64,000 nt of DNA from Flavobacteriaceae bacterium PS02334 (GCA_029959295.1 JASCOH010000011.1:34700-98699); one strand, 5' to 3'; counted from the first letter of the stretch, positions 1 to 9,469 are shown. Notes: generated from the letters alone by a model not told the origin. Numbers and translations are program-made.

Positions 1-358
1 TGTTTTCTAAAAGTTCTGCCGTTTCGCTGAGGTGCTGGTCAATAAAAAGGAGGCTTCCGTCATTGATTTTCTTGCGAAGCACAGGATCTACCTGAAAAGG
101 CATTCTTTTGTAAAGCGCATTGTTCGTCGCCAAATCCGCATCGGTAGTACCTCCAAGAGAAGCGCCAGTGATCAATGTGATTGCGATGTTTTCATATTTG
201 GCACGTTCTGCAAAGGCTGGAAGCACGGCTTTGCTGTCTCCAGCTTTGGTAAAACCGCTGGTTCCTACTGTCATTTTATCATTGAAAAAAAGCGAAGCCT
301 GTTGTGCAGATATGACTTTGTCTTTGTAATTTTGAAACTGTATCCTGTCTTGTAGCAT
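1..358 (-). CDS. Acetyl-CoA hydrolase/succinyl-CoA:acetate CoA-transferase family, N-terminal part (truncated by window edge)
   Basis: The minus strand reads from an ATG at 358-356 for about 119 codons to the window edge. The protein starts MLQDRIQFQNY and contains GTSGFTKAGDSKAVLPAFAE and TLITGASLGG, which resemble the N-terminal domain of the acetyl-CoA hydrolase/transferase family. These enzymes move CoA between acetyl-CoA and carboxylates such as succinate. The catalytic glutamate lies in the C-terminal half, outside the window, so the exact reaction cannot be told. The gene is divergent from the AraC-type regulator at 505, which could control it, but this is only positional inference. 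Confidence 0.8.
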   Translation of the reverse strand, partial: MLQDRIQFQNYKDKVISAQQASLFFNDKMTVGTSGFTKAGDSKAVLPAFAERAKYENIAITLITGASLGGTTDADLATNNALYKRMPFQVDPVLRKKINDGSLLFIDQHLSETAELLEN

Positions 359-504
359 ACGATTGGAGTTTTAAATAAAAAAATAATTTTCAGGGAATTA
401 TTTGCTAATTGTGAATCTATTTTTTTGGAGGTCTATACAAATTTACCAAAAATAAAGGCTGTCCTATTATCCAGATAAGCCAGAATTATATCCAAAACCG
501 CCAC

Positions 505-1335
505 ATGAAAAGTCCTCAAGCGTTTGAAGAAAAATATTACATCAAAGAAGTTGATGCCGATGAAAAAAGCATTTATTGCCACCACGATCTCATGGGCGAA
601 CACCTCATCCCGACGCACAAGCATCTAAAGGCACAATTGCTGTATACCGAAGGCGGGATCATTCATGTAACAACCGAAACCCATACTTACTTTCTGCCCG
701 CAAGGCACTTTCTCTGGATTCCTGCCGGAGTTGCGCACAGCATCCATACTAGTTCAGAACAGGCCATCATGCGCAATTTATATTTCCCGAAGGCCAAGAA
801 CGAGCATGGGTTTTATGATATGGAAGGTATTTATCCGGCGAACGATTTATTGCTGCAGATGATGCTTTTTACCAACCGCTGGAACGGGCATCTTAAAAAG
901 GGCTCTAGAAATTATGCCATTGCAAATGCCATTAAAGCCATGCTTCCTGAAATCTGCACCGCGCAATTGCATCTTTCTCTTCCGTTTGCAAGAGACCAAC
1001 GGCTTGAAAACATACTCTCTTATTTAGATGAAAATTTGGGTGAAACCATCTTGTTTTCTGATTTGGCCAATCGCTTTGGGTTCAGCGAAAGGTCACTATA
1101 CCGCCTTTTCGAAAAAGATCTGGGCATGTCTTTCATACAATATTTCACCATCCGAAGAATATTGAAAGCCATTGAATTGCTGTTAGAGAAAAAACTATCT
1201 GTAAACGAAGTGGCGCTGGCCGTAGGTTACAACAGTGCCCCTACTTTCAGCAATACTTTTTTTAAAATATTACGCCAACGTCCTACGGAGTATATGAATA
1301 GCTTTGGCATTTTAGAGAAATTTAAGCCTATTTAA
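505..1335 (+). CDS. AraC-family transcriptional regulator with cupin sensor domain
   Basis: 276 aa. Residues about 30-90 look like a cupin ligand-binding fold: histidine-rich HLIPTHKH, a glycine turn, then WIPAGVAHSI. Residues about 170-265 are an AraC-type double helix-turn-helix; the first helix pair is around DLANRFGFSERSLYRLF and the second ends in the family-typical R-P-x-x-Y. Such proteins usually activate or repress neighbouring metabolic genes on binding a small molecule. It is divergent from the CoA-transferase gene, with about 145 bp between starts. The ligand is unknown. The start gives a complete cupin domain. Confidence 0.88.
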   Translation: MKSPQAFEEKYYIKEVDADEKSIYCHHDLMGEHLIPTHKHLKAQLLYTEGGIIHVTTETHTYFLPARHFLWIPAGVAHSIHTSSEQAIMRNLYFPKAKNEHGFYDMEGIYPANDLLLQMMLFTNRWNGHLKKGSRNYAIANAIKAMLPEICTAQLHLSLPFARDQRLENILSYLDENLGETILFSDLANRFGFSERSLYRLFEKDLGMSFIQYFTIRRILKAIELLLEKKLSVNEVALAVGYNSAPTFSNTFFKILRQRPTEYMNSFGILEKFKPI

Positions 1336-1478
1336 ATTTCAAACACTGCATTTCTTTAATCTATAGCCTAAAAAAGAGGCAGCCATAATCAATTACAACT
1401 GCCCGATTCTATAAACATCACAACGTGATTACTATCTGAAAAAAACCTTCAAATATTTCGATTACTAAACACTTATCG

Positions 1479-2117
1479 TTACAACACCGTAATTGCGCCC
1501 AAATATTGGCTGGTGCTTTTCAGCGCAGTTTCAGAGGCAATCATGAAAGCCCAGCACTGCACTTCGCTTCCTGTCAAATAAGCCGGCAAGACGATTGTAG
1601 CGTCACTGTCTGACCTAACCCCTGCATTTAAGAAAAATTCATAAAAGTGCCCGATCGGCTCATACACCACAACCATCAATTTGTCATTGTCGCGAGCGTT
1701 TCCTTGAGGATTGTTTATCCATTCAAGCTTCAGCTTTCCGCCTGCAATGGCAATGGCGGTCATATTTTGCGGCGCTAATAATGTTCCTCTAGAAAAAAGT
1801 GCCTTGTCATAAAGCAGGCGTGCTTCTGTATCTTCAAATTCTACGGCTTCCTTCAAATGATAGGATGTCGCCAAATTGTATCGGGATTGCGTGCCTGCAG
1901 GTGACCCAAAATAGTCAGACAAAATGCTGTTTGCCGGAGTAAGAAATCGTGTCACCGCAGCAAACTTTGCCCTTTGTGCCAGCTGTCCAAGCGTCGGTAC
2001 CTTTTTTGTCTTTTTTGGCCTGCCTCGCATCACATTCTTCCCTCTAAAGCTTGCCCCAACAACAGGACCTACCAATCCTGAAAATGCTCCTAAAATGCCT
2101 TGTTCATAAGTTCCCAT
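1479..2117 (-). CDS. DUF6266-like hypothetical protein
   Basis: 212 aa, no signal peptide or membrane segment. It starts MGTYEQGILGAFSGLVGPVVG followed by a basic stretch RGRPKKTKK. This opening and the length match the DUF6266 family, found widely in Bacteroidota, often in several copies and often near mobile or accessory DNA. No biochemical function is established as far as I know. Here it is a single copy at the border of the accessory island. The family call rests on the characteristic N-terminus and is from memory. Confidence 0.7.
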   Translation of the reverse strand: MGTYEQGILGAFSGLVGPVVGASFRGKNVMRGRPKKTKKVPTLGQLAQRAKFAAVTRFLTPANSILSDYFGSPAGTQSRYNLATSYHLKEAVEFEDTEARLLYDKALFSRGTLLAPQNMTAIAIAGGKLKLEWINNPQGNARDNDKLMVVVYEPIGHFYEFFLNAGVRSDSDATIVLPAYLTGSEVQCWAFMIASETALKSTSQYLGAITVL

Positions 2118-2456
2118 AAAATCAAAATTTAAAGTTTATATTTTGTTTTGCCAAAGCCTTTTCTTGGCATTGGATAGAGCGAATGTAGCGTGCTTTTTAA
2201 AGCGTCTGACATCGTGACGTTTCTTGACAGGCCGTGAAATTATTGATGCATTTTGAAAGAAATTATTGCCAGTGAAACCAATGACCGATTATGACCGCTA
2301 TTGAACGGCTGGTCGATTTTTAACCGTACTTTGTTCGAGGTTTGTTAGAGGTTTGTTCGTCTCGATACTATCAAAGTGGGGCTTGTGTCGAACAAGGTTC
2401 GAACCAATCTAGAACCGAGTGCCTGAAAGGGGTGTATCAAAATTTGCAAGTACAAA
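2118..2456. other. Intergenic stretch at left edge of the restriction island
   Basis: About 340 bp with no convincing gene. It holds three tandem 11-bp units (listed separately), a 10-bp perfect palindrome GGTTCGAACC at 2396-2405, and scattered short repeats of ACCG/CGGT around 2283-2325. No integrase or clear attachment duplication was found. Confidence 0.4.
2330..2362. repeat. Three tandem copies of an 11-bp unit
   Basis: Units TTTGTTCGAGG (2330-2340), TTTGTTAGAGG (2341-2351) and TTTGTTCGTCT (2352-2362) stand head to tail. The first two differ by one base; the third diverges in its last three bases. The 11-bp period is close to one helical turn, so a protein binding site array is possible, but nothing else supports that. 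Confidence 0.6.
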
Positions 2457-2490
2457 ATAAAAAAGCCCACTCTGGACAGAATAGGCTTGG
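2457..2490 (-). terminator. Probable terminator of the HTH gene
   Basis: Read on the minus strand, an interrupted hairpin (AGCC/GGCT outer stem, TCTG/CAGA inner stem) is followed by a T-rich run. It lies about 20 bp beyond the stop of the gene ending at 2511. Confidence 0.5.
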
Positions 2491-2510
2491 GCGATGTGCG
2501 CAAAATTACG

Positions 2511-2735
2511 CTATAGTTCGTTTCTGATTTTCATAAAATTCATAATCAGCTCATAAGGATAGTAATATTTCCTGCCGATCTTTTTATAGTTTACAATTTT
2601 TGATTTCCGCCAGCGAAACAAGGTACTGTCGCTAATCTTAAACATGATTTTCATTTGGGAATTGTCAAGAAACATGATTTCCAAATTTGGATTGGCAAGC
2701 CGGGGGCTTGATTTTGCATTGCTTAGTTTTTTCAT
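2511..2735 (-). CDS. Small helix-turn-helix (excisionase/MerR-like) protein
   Basis: 74 aa. The segment from IMFKISDSTLFRWRKSKIVN through KKIGRKYYYP is the usual short DNA-binding domain of the HTH_17/excisionase type, with the beta-wing that ends in a tyrosine-rich strand. Such proteins in Bacteroidota usually belong to integrative elements and control excision or transcription. It is divergent from the restriction operon. No integrase is visible, so it may be a leftover of an element or a regulator of the restriction genes. Confidence 0.7.
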   Translation of the reverse strand: MKKLSNAKSSPRLANPNLEIMFLDNSQMKIMFKISDSTLFRWRKSKIVNYKKIGRKYYYPYELIMNFMKIRNEL

Positions 2736-2981
2736 AAAAGTGCAGGTTTAATGGAATAGATAAAATCATTTTTTTTAATAACTTTTTAAAACAAATAACA
2801 GATAAAAACAAAATTAAATAACTTTTATTGTGTTTTATTAGCGTTAATTAAATTGTAATAATTCACCTATTGTTTGTTAATTTAAATCTTGATTTTTGGA
2901 AATTAAAAATTTAATTGAAGTGTGGACAACCGTAATGGTATGTAGAAAATGTTTGGTAGTTTGGAAACAAAACTGTATGTG

Positions 2982-3013
2982 TTGAAAATAGCTCAAAGCA
3001 TTTTGTATATTTA
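2982..3013 (+). promoter_or_regulatory. Candidate promoter of the restriction operon
   Basis: TTG at 2982-2984 and TATATTTA at 3006-3013 are separated by 21 bp. This is one base off the Bacteroidota -7 consensus TAnnTTTG and leaves a short leader before the ATG at 3036. The rest of 2736-3035 is AT-rich without a gene. Confidence 0.5.
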
Positions 3014-3035
3014 CGAATATTTAAGAAAACAATAA

Positions 3036-6000
3036 ATGACCTTCAACGAAGATTCCAGAGTAAAAATACCAGCGATATTGCATTTGATGCGGTTAGGCTA
3101 TCAATATATTTCTTTATGTAATCAAAATAGGATTGAGGAGAGTAATGTTTTTTCTTCTATTTTTATTCCTAAAATTTCCTCCATCAATGGAATTTCTGAA
3201 CAGGAAACACTTCGTTTGCTTGATGAGATAAATCTTGAATTAGATTATGAAGATTTAGGCAAGAAATTTTATGAACGACTGACCGCTACTTCAGGTATAA
3301 AGTTGATTGACTTTGAAAATTTCGAAAATAATGACTTTCACATTACCACGGAACTTACATGTAAATCAGGTGACGAAGAATTTAGACCTGATATTACTGT
3401 ATTAGTCAATGGGATCCCTCTAGCATTTATTGAAGTTAAAAAACCACACAACAAAGACGGTGTAATAGCTGAACGAAATCGTATTAATGCCCGTTTTAAA
3501 AACAAACATTTCCGACGATTTGCAAATATTACACAGTTGATGGTTTTTTCTAATAATATGGAATATGAAGATGGGATTGTTGATCCTATTTTTGGTGCAT
3601 TTTATGCCACGTCATCTTATGAATCTCTTTATTTCAACTTTTTTAGAGAAGATAACGATTATCCTGTAAATCAGAGATTAATTGAAATTAATGAAGCTGA
3701 AGAAAATGCTTTACTGAAGGATAATAACCTAATGGTTATTAAGAATAGTCCAGAATATATTACCAATAAACAGCCTTATACTCCAACTCATAAAATCCTA
3801 ACTTCACTATTTGCTAAAGAACGTTTAGCTTTTATTTTACAGTTTGCTATTGCGTATGTTGAAGAGGAAAACAACGGTAAAAAAGATTTGCAAAAACACA
3901 TTATGCGTTATCCGCAATTATTTGCTACGCAAGCTATTGCTACAAAATTAGAACAAGGTCAAAACAAAGGAATTATATGGCATACCCAAGGATCAGGAAA
4001 AACAGCTCTCGCATACTTCAATGTCAAGCATTTGACTAAATACTATGCAAAGAAACAGATTATTCCAAAGTTTTATTTTATTGTAGACCGAATAGATTTA
4101 TTGATACAAGCAACTGGTGAATTTTCTAATCGTGGGTTAAAAGTCAATTCTATTAATTCAAAACAAGATTTTACCAAAGACCTGCAAATTGTGGGAGCAA
4201 TTCATAACGACAGTGGCATTCCAGAAATCACAGTAGTTAATATTCAAAAATTTAGTGAAGACGCTACTGCTATAGAAACTGCACACTATGACATAAACGT
4301 TCAAAGAATTTTCTTTTTAGATGAAGCCCATAGAAGCTATAATCCAAAAGGTAATTATTTAGCAAATCTGGTTAATTCCGATCGTAAGGCAGTCATTATT
4401 GCTTTAACAGGAACACCTTTATTAAGAGAAGTTGCCAAAGAATATGACTCCAAAATGCTGTTTGGAAATTACTTTCATAAATACTATTACAATATGTCTA
4501 TTGCAGACGGCTACACTTTACGACTGATTCGTGAAGAGATAGAAGGTGGATTCAAGATGCAGATGAAAGATGTAATGGACCAGATTAAGGTTTTACAGGG
4601 AGATATTAAAGCTTCTGAATTGTATGCACATCCATCATTTGCAGAGCCTTTGTTAGATTATATTACTAAGGATTTAATCCAATTCAGAAGAGATCATCAA
4701 GATACTTCATTAGGCGGAATGGTAGTTTGTGATTCGGCAGACCAGGCCAAAGAACTTTTCCGTTTATTTCAAGAGAAATATGATATTCAGGAAACTAATG
4801 CAAGCATATTAATGGCTGCAGAACCACATACAAAATATGGCAAGGAAGAACCAAACCTTACTGCTGCTTTAATTTTACACGATGAAAATGACAAAGGCAT
4901 CCGTAAAGAACTTATTAATGCTTACAAAAAAGCTAAGGTTGATATATTATTTGTATATAATATGCTTCTCACAGGCTTTGATGCAAAACGCCTAAAGAAA
5001 TTGTATTTAGCTCGTGTTATTCAAGATCACAATTTATTACAGACTTTAACGCGTGTTAATCGTCCTTATAAAAAATATAAATATGGTTATGTTGTTGATT
5101 TCGCAGATATTTCAAAAGCTTTTGACCGTACTAACAGATTATATTTTGACGAGTTACAAGATCAGTTAGGTAATGAAATGGAGATGTATTCTTATCTTTT
5201 TAAGTCCCAAGAAGAAATTCAAGCAGAAATCAAGGAAATCAAAGAGACCTTATTTCATTACGATACTCAGAATAGAGAACTATTCTCACAGCAAATAGCT
5301 CAAATTACCGATAAACAAGAGCTGACACGATTACTAAAAGCTTTGAAAACAGCAAAGGAACTGAAAAATATTATTGCTGTAAACAATTATGAAGCCCTAG
5401 ACGGCATTGCTAATTTTGATGTTTGGAACCGCTTACTGATTGAAACACAAAACAGGTTAGATAATCTGAATTTTGTTGAAAGCATCGGTAATGAAGAAGC
5501 TTCGAGAAATCTGCTCAATACAGCCCTGGAAGACATCGTCTTTCAGTTTATCAAAGTTGACGAAAGCGAATTGGTCTTAGCGGATGAATTTAAAGATATC
5601 TTGCGCAAGACACGTGAATCTTTACAAACAAATTTCGATCAGTATGATCCGCAATTTGTAAGTTTGCGTGAAGAATTGGAACGCATCTTCAAAAAGAAAA
5701 ATCTGAATGAAACGACACAGGAAGACATGATTGAGAATATGCGTCTACTGCAAAAAATTTACGATAAAGCCAAAGAGCTAAACCGTAAAAATGCTTTAAT
5801 TAAGGCCAAATATGAAAGCGATGAAAAATATGCTCGCATCCATAAAAGGTTGAGTGAAAAAGGAACTCTGAATGCAAAAGAAACACAACTTCATAATGCC
5901 TTAATGCAGGTAAAACAACAAGTTGATGATAAACTTGAAGGGCAAAAAGACTTGATGAATAACGAGGCATTCTTTAAAAAATACTTAATGCAGGTGGTGA

Positions 6001-6107
6001 TCAACGAATTCAGGAAAAAAGAAAATATTTCATTAGACTTTGCGACAACAGAGAACATAAATCATTTAATTGTGAATGAATATTTACAACAGTATCATTT
6101 AAGATGA
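3036..6107 (+). CDS. hsdR: Type I restriction enzyme R subunit (HsdR)
   Basis: 1023 aa, a full-length R subunit. It is the motor and nuclease of a type I restriction complex that cuts DNA lacking the host methyl mark. The N-terminal nuclease shows RPD at 117-119 and the E-x-K of FIEVKK at 132-136. The helicase follows, with Walker A HTQGSGKT at 316-323, DEAH box at 429-432, motif III ALTGTPL, and later LLTGFDAKRL and LTRVNRPY. The C-terminal third is helical and probably contacts the methylase. The stop overlaps the next ATG (ATGA at 6104-6107), which suggests coupled translation. All catalytic motifs are intact. Confidence 0.96.
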   Translation: MTFNEDSRVKIPAILHLMRLGYQYISLCNQNRIEESNVFSSIFIPKISSINGISEQETLRLLDEINLELDYEDLGKKFYERLTATSGIKLIDFENFENNDFHITTELTCKSGDEEFRPDITVLVNGIPLAFIEVKKPHNKDGVIAERNRINARFKNKHFRRFANITQLMVFSNNMEYEDGIVDPIFGAFYATSSYESLYFNFFREDNDYPVNQRLIEINEAEENALLKDNNLMVIKNSPEYITNKQPYTPTHKILTSLFAKERLAFILQFAIAYVEEENNGKKDLQKHIMRYPQLFATQAIATKLEQGQNKGIIWHTQGSGKTALAYFNVKHLTKYYAKKQIIPKFYFIVDRIDLLIQATGEFSNRGLKVNSINSKQDFTKDLQIVGAIHNDSGIPEITVVNIQKFSEDATAIETAHYDINVQRIFFLDEAHRSYNPKGNYLANLVNSDRKAVIIALTGTPLLREVAKEYDSKMLFGNYFHKYYYNMSIADGYTLRLIREEIEGGFKMQMKDVMDQIKVLQGDIKASELYAHPSFAEPLLDYITKDLIQFRRDHQDTSLGGMVVCDSADQAKELFRLFQEKYDIQETNASILMAAEPHTKYGKEEPNLTAALILHDENDKGIRKELINAYKKAKVDILFVYNMLLTGFDAKRLKKLYLARVIQDHNLLQTLTRVNRPYKKYKYGYVVDFADISKAFDRTNRLYFDELQDQLGNEMEMYSYLFKSQEEIQAEIKEIKETLFHYDTQNRELFSQQIAQITDKQELTRLLKALKTAKELKNIIAVNNYEALDGIANFDVWNRLLIETQNRLDNLNFVESIGNEEASRNLLNTALEDIVFQFIKVDESELVLADEFKDILRKTRESLQTNFDQYDPQFVSLREELERIFKKKNLNETTQEDMIENMRLLQKIYDKAKELNRKNALIKAKYESDEKYARIHKRLSEKGTLNAKETQLHNALMQVKQQVDDKLEGQKDLMNNEAFFKKYLMQVVINEFRKKENISLDFATTENINHLIVNEYLQQYHLR

Positions 6108-7219
6108 ACAAAGTAAAAATTGAAGCTCCAAATATTTTTAAATATGCTACAAAAGAGCTCTCTCAAGATGCCTTTTTATGTTGGTTATTTTCATTTGCAG
6201 ACATAGATTACAAATATTCTGATTATAACAATTTACACAAAGTAGCTCTAAATTTACTGAACAAATTTATTGATGTAGATGGATACATCATTAAGAAAGT
6301 CATCGTTAAGAAGCAAATTAAAAATATTGATATTTGGATAGAAATAAATTCTGAATTACTAATCGTAATCGAAGATAAAACGAATAGTGTAGCCAGCGAT
6401 AATCAACTGTCTAAATATTACAAAACAGCACGCGACTATTGCATAAAAAATAAATTTCAGCACCCAATTTGCATATATTTTAAAACAGGAAGAGAAACTC
6501 TAAAAGTTTTCAATAGTTCAAATATAGATGGGAAATGGAAATATTTTTCATTAAAAGCATTAATTGACATTTTAACTCCATTTGAAGAAAAAATTGACCA
6601 TCCTTACTTTCAGGATTTTCATAGAATAACCAAACAACGTTTTGACTTAACTAGTAATTTCGACAGACACATATTTAAAGGTGATCTTAAAAAATTAGAT
6701 AATGAGTTAATTGAAGCTTTTTATTCCAAATTAGAAGACGATAAGATATTTCATAATTGGAAATATCTTGATTCTAGAGGTGTAAGGAGATATTATGCAA
6801 ACAATTACTCCTATCAAGCAAATACTGCAAATGTCTATTTACAGCTTGATAGGATGGATCTGAAATTAAGGATCGACTTAGGCAAATTGGGAAATGAGAA
6901 AGGAAAAATTTATAAGAAGTTTCAAGAAAATTTAAAAAGAAATGACATCAAGTCAATTTATTCTGGAGTACGTTCAATCATAGAAAACCACTCAAAATTC
7001 AATGGAACAGTTTGTAAGCCTTTTAAATTTGCTTCACATAACTTTTTAATCTTTGCAATGATTCCGCCAGAGATATGGTTTCATAATAACAGTTCGGGAT
7101 CTATGGATTATGAAAGAACAAAAGAAAAGATTAAATCTATTAACAAAGATTTATTCGAAGTCACGGAACAGCATCAGCAAGAAATTTTAGACATTGTAAA
7201 TATTGCATTTAAAAATTAA
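6104..7219 (+). CDS. PD-(D/E)XK nuclease-superfamily protein embedded in the restriction operon
   Basis: 371 aa. The N-terminal half carries a PD-(D/E)XK signature: D76 in NIDIWIEI, then E90-D-K92 in IVIEDKTNS, with a following Q/K-rich helix (NQLSKYYK). The pattern fits the PDDEXK_4-type family of uncharacterised nucleases. The C-terminal half is unassigned. It starts inside the hsdR stop codon and ends 10 bp before hsdM, so it is part of the same transcript. It may be an extra effector nuclease, a specificity partner, or a passenger. The domain is well supported; the role is inference. Confidence 0.8.
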   Translation: MNKVKIEAPNIFKYATKELSQDAFLCWLFSFADIDYKYSDYNNLHKVALNLLNKFIDVDGYIIKKVIVKKQIKNIDIWIEINSELLIVIEDKTNSVASDNQLSKYYKTARDYCIKNKFQHPICIYFKTGRETLKVFNSSNIDGKWKYFSLKALIDILTPFEEKIDHPYFQDFHRITKQRFDLTSNFDRHIFKGDLKKLDNELIEAFYSKLEDDKIFHNWKYLDSRGVRRYYANNYSYQANTANVYLQLDRMDLKLRIDLGKLGNEKGKIYKKFQENLKRNDIKSIYSGVRSIIENHSKFNGTVCKPFKFASHNFLIFAMIPPEIWFHNNSSGSMDYERTKEKIKSINKDLFEVTEQHQQEILDIVNIAFKN

Positions 7220-7229
7220 ATAGTACAAC

Positions 7230-8846
7230 ATGACTCAGGACATAACTTTCATTACCAAAACCAAGTCGCTAATCGACAACCTTAAAAGCGTTTGCGCCAA
7301 TTACGGTCTCGGCAATGATGGAAACGAATTCAAAATTATTACCCAGGTATTTTTATATAAATTTCTGAACGACAAATTCCGTTATGAAGTAAAAAAGGAA
7401 ATGCCTCAATTAGCAGATGTCGATAATTTATCTGATGCTTTGATTAAATTGAAAGAAGACGAATACTCCTTTCTGTTAGGTGGTTTAGACCCAAATGTAC
7501 CCCGATTACAGCCCTATCAACTGATTTCTTCATTATTTAAAAAACAAAATGATGGCGATTTTGCAAAACTGTTTGACGATACCTTACGCCAAATCAGTAT
7601 CGAAAATGCTGACGTATTCTCAGTTAAATCATCATCAGGAGCTAAGGATAAATTGTTTGATGAACTGAGCCAGTTTATTTCTGACGCTTCTCAGCGGGAT
7701 GCTTTTTGCAAAGCTTTAATCAATAAGCTTTTTGAGTTTAGTTTTGAAGAAATGTTTGAGCAGAAATATGATTTCTTTGCTACAATCTTCGAATATTTGA
7801 TCAAAGATTACAATACTGACTCTGGCGGTAAATATGCTGAATATTACACCCCTCATGCCGTTGCTAGAATTATGGCAAAAATAATGGTTCCGGGACCTGT
7901 GAAAGGGGTGAAATGTTATGATCCAAGTGCTGGATCAGGAACATTGTTAATGAGTATAGCGCACGAGATTGGTGAAGAAAACTGTACGATTTATTCAGAA
8001 GACATTTCGCAGAAGTCAAGCAATATGTTGCGATTAAATTTGGTACTAAACAACCTTACCCATTCGATACCAAACGTAATTAAAACCAATACCATTGGAG
8101 AACCGAATTACTTGGAGACAAAATTTGACTACATCGTGTCAAATCCGCCGTTTAAATTAGACTTTTCAGATTTTCACGCAGATTTGGGGAAAGATATTTT
8201 TAAGACAAGATTTTTTGCAGGGATTCCAAACATTCCAAAAAGCAAAAAAGAATCGATGTCAATTTATCTTTTATTTATTCAACATATTATGCACAGCTTA
8301 AGTAAGACCGGAAAAGCTGCCATTGTAGTACCTACTGGATTTATAACAGCACAATCAGGCATTGAAAAGAAAATTCGTGAACGCCTGATCACAAATGGTT
8401 GGTTACGCGGCGTGGTAAGCATGCCGAGCAATATTTTCGCAAGTACGGGAACCAATGTTTCTGTTTTATTTTTTGATAAGGAAGCCGATAGTGAGCATAT
8501 CGTTTTAATGGACGCTTCAAAGCTCGGACAGACTGTAAAAGAAGGCAAGAACCAGCGAACAGTTTTAACAAGAGACGAAGAGGCTAAAATTGTAGAAACT
8601 TTCAATAACAAAGAGGCAATCGAAGATCTTTCAGTAGTGGTTACTAAAGAACAAATCATTGAAAAAAACTACAGCTTCAGCGCAGGACAATATTTTGAGG
8701 TAAAAATTGAATATGTAGAAATCACAGCAGAAGAATTTCAAAATAAGATGACTGTTTTTGAAAATAATTTGAGCGCTATGTTTGCTGAAAGCGCAGAGTT
8801 GGAAAAGAAAATACAGGATAATTTGAAAAAGTTGAGGTATGAGTAA
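7230..8846 (+). CDS. hsdM: Type I restriction-modification DNA methyltransferase (HsdM)
   Basis: 538 aa. It methylates adenine at the site read by HsdS, using SAM, and is needed for both protection and restriction. The N-terminal helical HsdM domain (about 1-150) is followed by the N6-methylase domain: YYTPHAVARIMAKI before motif I DPSAGSG at 231-237, and the catalytic NPPF at 305-308. The C-terminal helices around 490-535 probably bind HsdS. Its end overlaps hsdS by 8 bp (8839-8846). The gene looks intact. Confidence 0.96.
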   Translation: MTQDITFITKTKSLIDNLKSVCANYGLGNDGNEFKIITQVFLYKFLNDKFRYEVKKEMPQLADVDNLSDALIKLKEDEYSFLLGGLDPNVPRLQPYQLISSLFKKQNDGDFAKLFDDTLRQISIENADVFSVKSSSGAKDKLFDELSQFISDASQRDAFCKALINKLFEFSFEEMFEQKYDFFATIFEYLIKDYNTDSGGKYAEYYTPHAVARIMAKIMVPGPVKGVKCYDPSAGSGTLLMSIAHEIGEENCTIYSEDISQKSSNMLRLNLVLNNLTHSIPNVIKTNTIGEPNYLETKFDYIVSNPPFKLDFSDFHADLGKDIFKTRFFAGIPNIPKSKKESMSIYLLFIQHIMHSLSKTGKAAIVVPTGFITAQSGIEKKIRERLITNGWLRGVVSMPSNIFASTGTNVSVLFFDKEADSEHIVLMDASKLGQTVKEGKNQRTVLTRDEEAKIVETFNNKEAIEDLSVVVTKEQIIEKNYSFSAGQYFEVKIEYVEITAEEFQNKMTVFENNLSAMFAESAELEKKIQDNLKKLRYE

Positions 8847-9411
8847 GTTCGTAAAATTAAGAGATGTTTGTATACGCATTACAGATGGTGCTCATTACAG
8901 CCCTGCTGGCGTCAAAGAAGGATTTCCGATGTTGTCAGTCAAAGATATGAGAGATAATGGTTTTGATTATTCTGCCTGTAAATTTATTTCAAAAGTTGAT
9001 TTTGACGATTTAGTTAGAAATGATTGCAAACCTTTAATTAATGACATTTTAATTGCTAAGGATGGTAGCTACTTAAAACATGTTTTTGTTACAAAAAATG
9101 AAATCGATCAGGCAATTTTATCTTCTATAGGAATTTTGAGGCCAGATCTTAATTCTATAGTTCCCGAATATTTAAAATATTATTTACAGACTAAATCGGT
9201 TAAAGATACGGTTGCAAAGAAATATGTTTCAGGAAGTGCTTTACCAAGAATTATTTTAAAAAACTTTGGAGAAATAGATATTCTAAATTCGGATATATCA
9301 ACCCAACAAAAAATAGCTTCAACTTTATCTACCATAGATGATAAAATAGAGCTTAACAATCGGATAAATTATCATTTAGCTTATCAACGATTGAGAAAAC
9401 CAATAAAATAA
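8839..9411 (+). CDS. hsdS: Type I restriction specificity subunit (HsdS), single-TRD short form
   Basis: 190 aa against roughly 380-450 for a usual two-domain HsdS. It begins FVKLRDVCIRITDGAHYSPA, a typical start of a target-recognition domain (about 1-150), then has one conserved helical repeat (STQQKIASTLSTIDDKIELN, about 154-173). After NNRINYHLA the protein ends in an atypical tail, YQRLRKPIK. The second recognition domain and distal repeat are missing, and a terminator follows 26 bp later. Either the gene lost its 3' half, or it works as a half-subunit that pairs with itself. Confidence 0.9.
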   Translation: MSKFVKLRDVCIRITDGAHYSPAGVKEGFPMLSVKDMRDNGFDYSACKFISKVDFDDLVRNDCKPLINDILIAKDGSYLKHVFVTKNEIDQAILSSIGILRPDLNSIVPEYLKYYLQTKSVKDTVAKKYVSGSALPRIILKNFGEIDILNSDISTQQKIASTLSTIDDKIELNNRINYHLAYQRLRKPIK

Positions 9412-9436
9412 ACAGACTAACTTTATTTACAAACCA

Positions 9437-9469
9437 AAAAAGGCAACTGCTCATCACAGTTGCCTTTTT
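9437..9469. terminator. Bidirectional terminator
   Basis: A perfect 13-bp stem AAAAAGGCAACTG/CAGTTGCCTTTTT with a 7-base loop. It stands between the convergent restriction operon and the sugar transporter gene and can serve both. Confidence 0.9.

Noticed and set aside
2396-2405. GGTTCGAACC palindrome resembling a tRNA T-arm (possible attachment site)
   Set aside because: No acceptor stem or matching copy at the other island border was found; ten bases alone are not enough.
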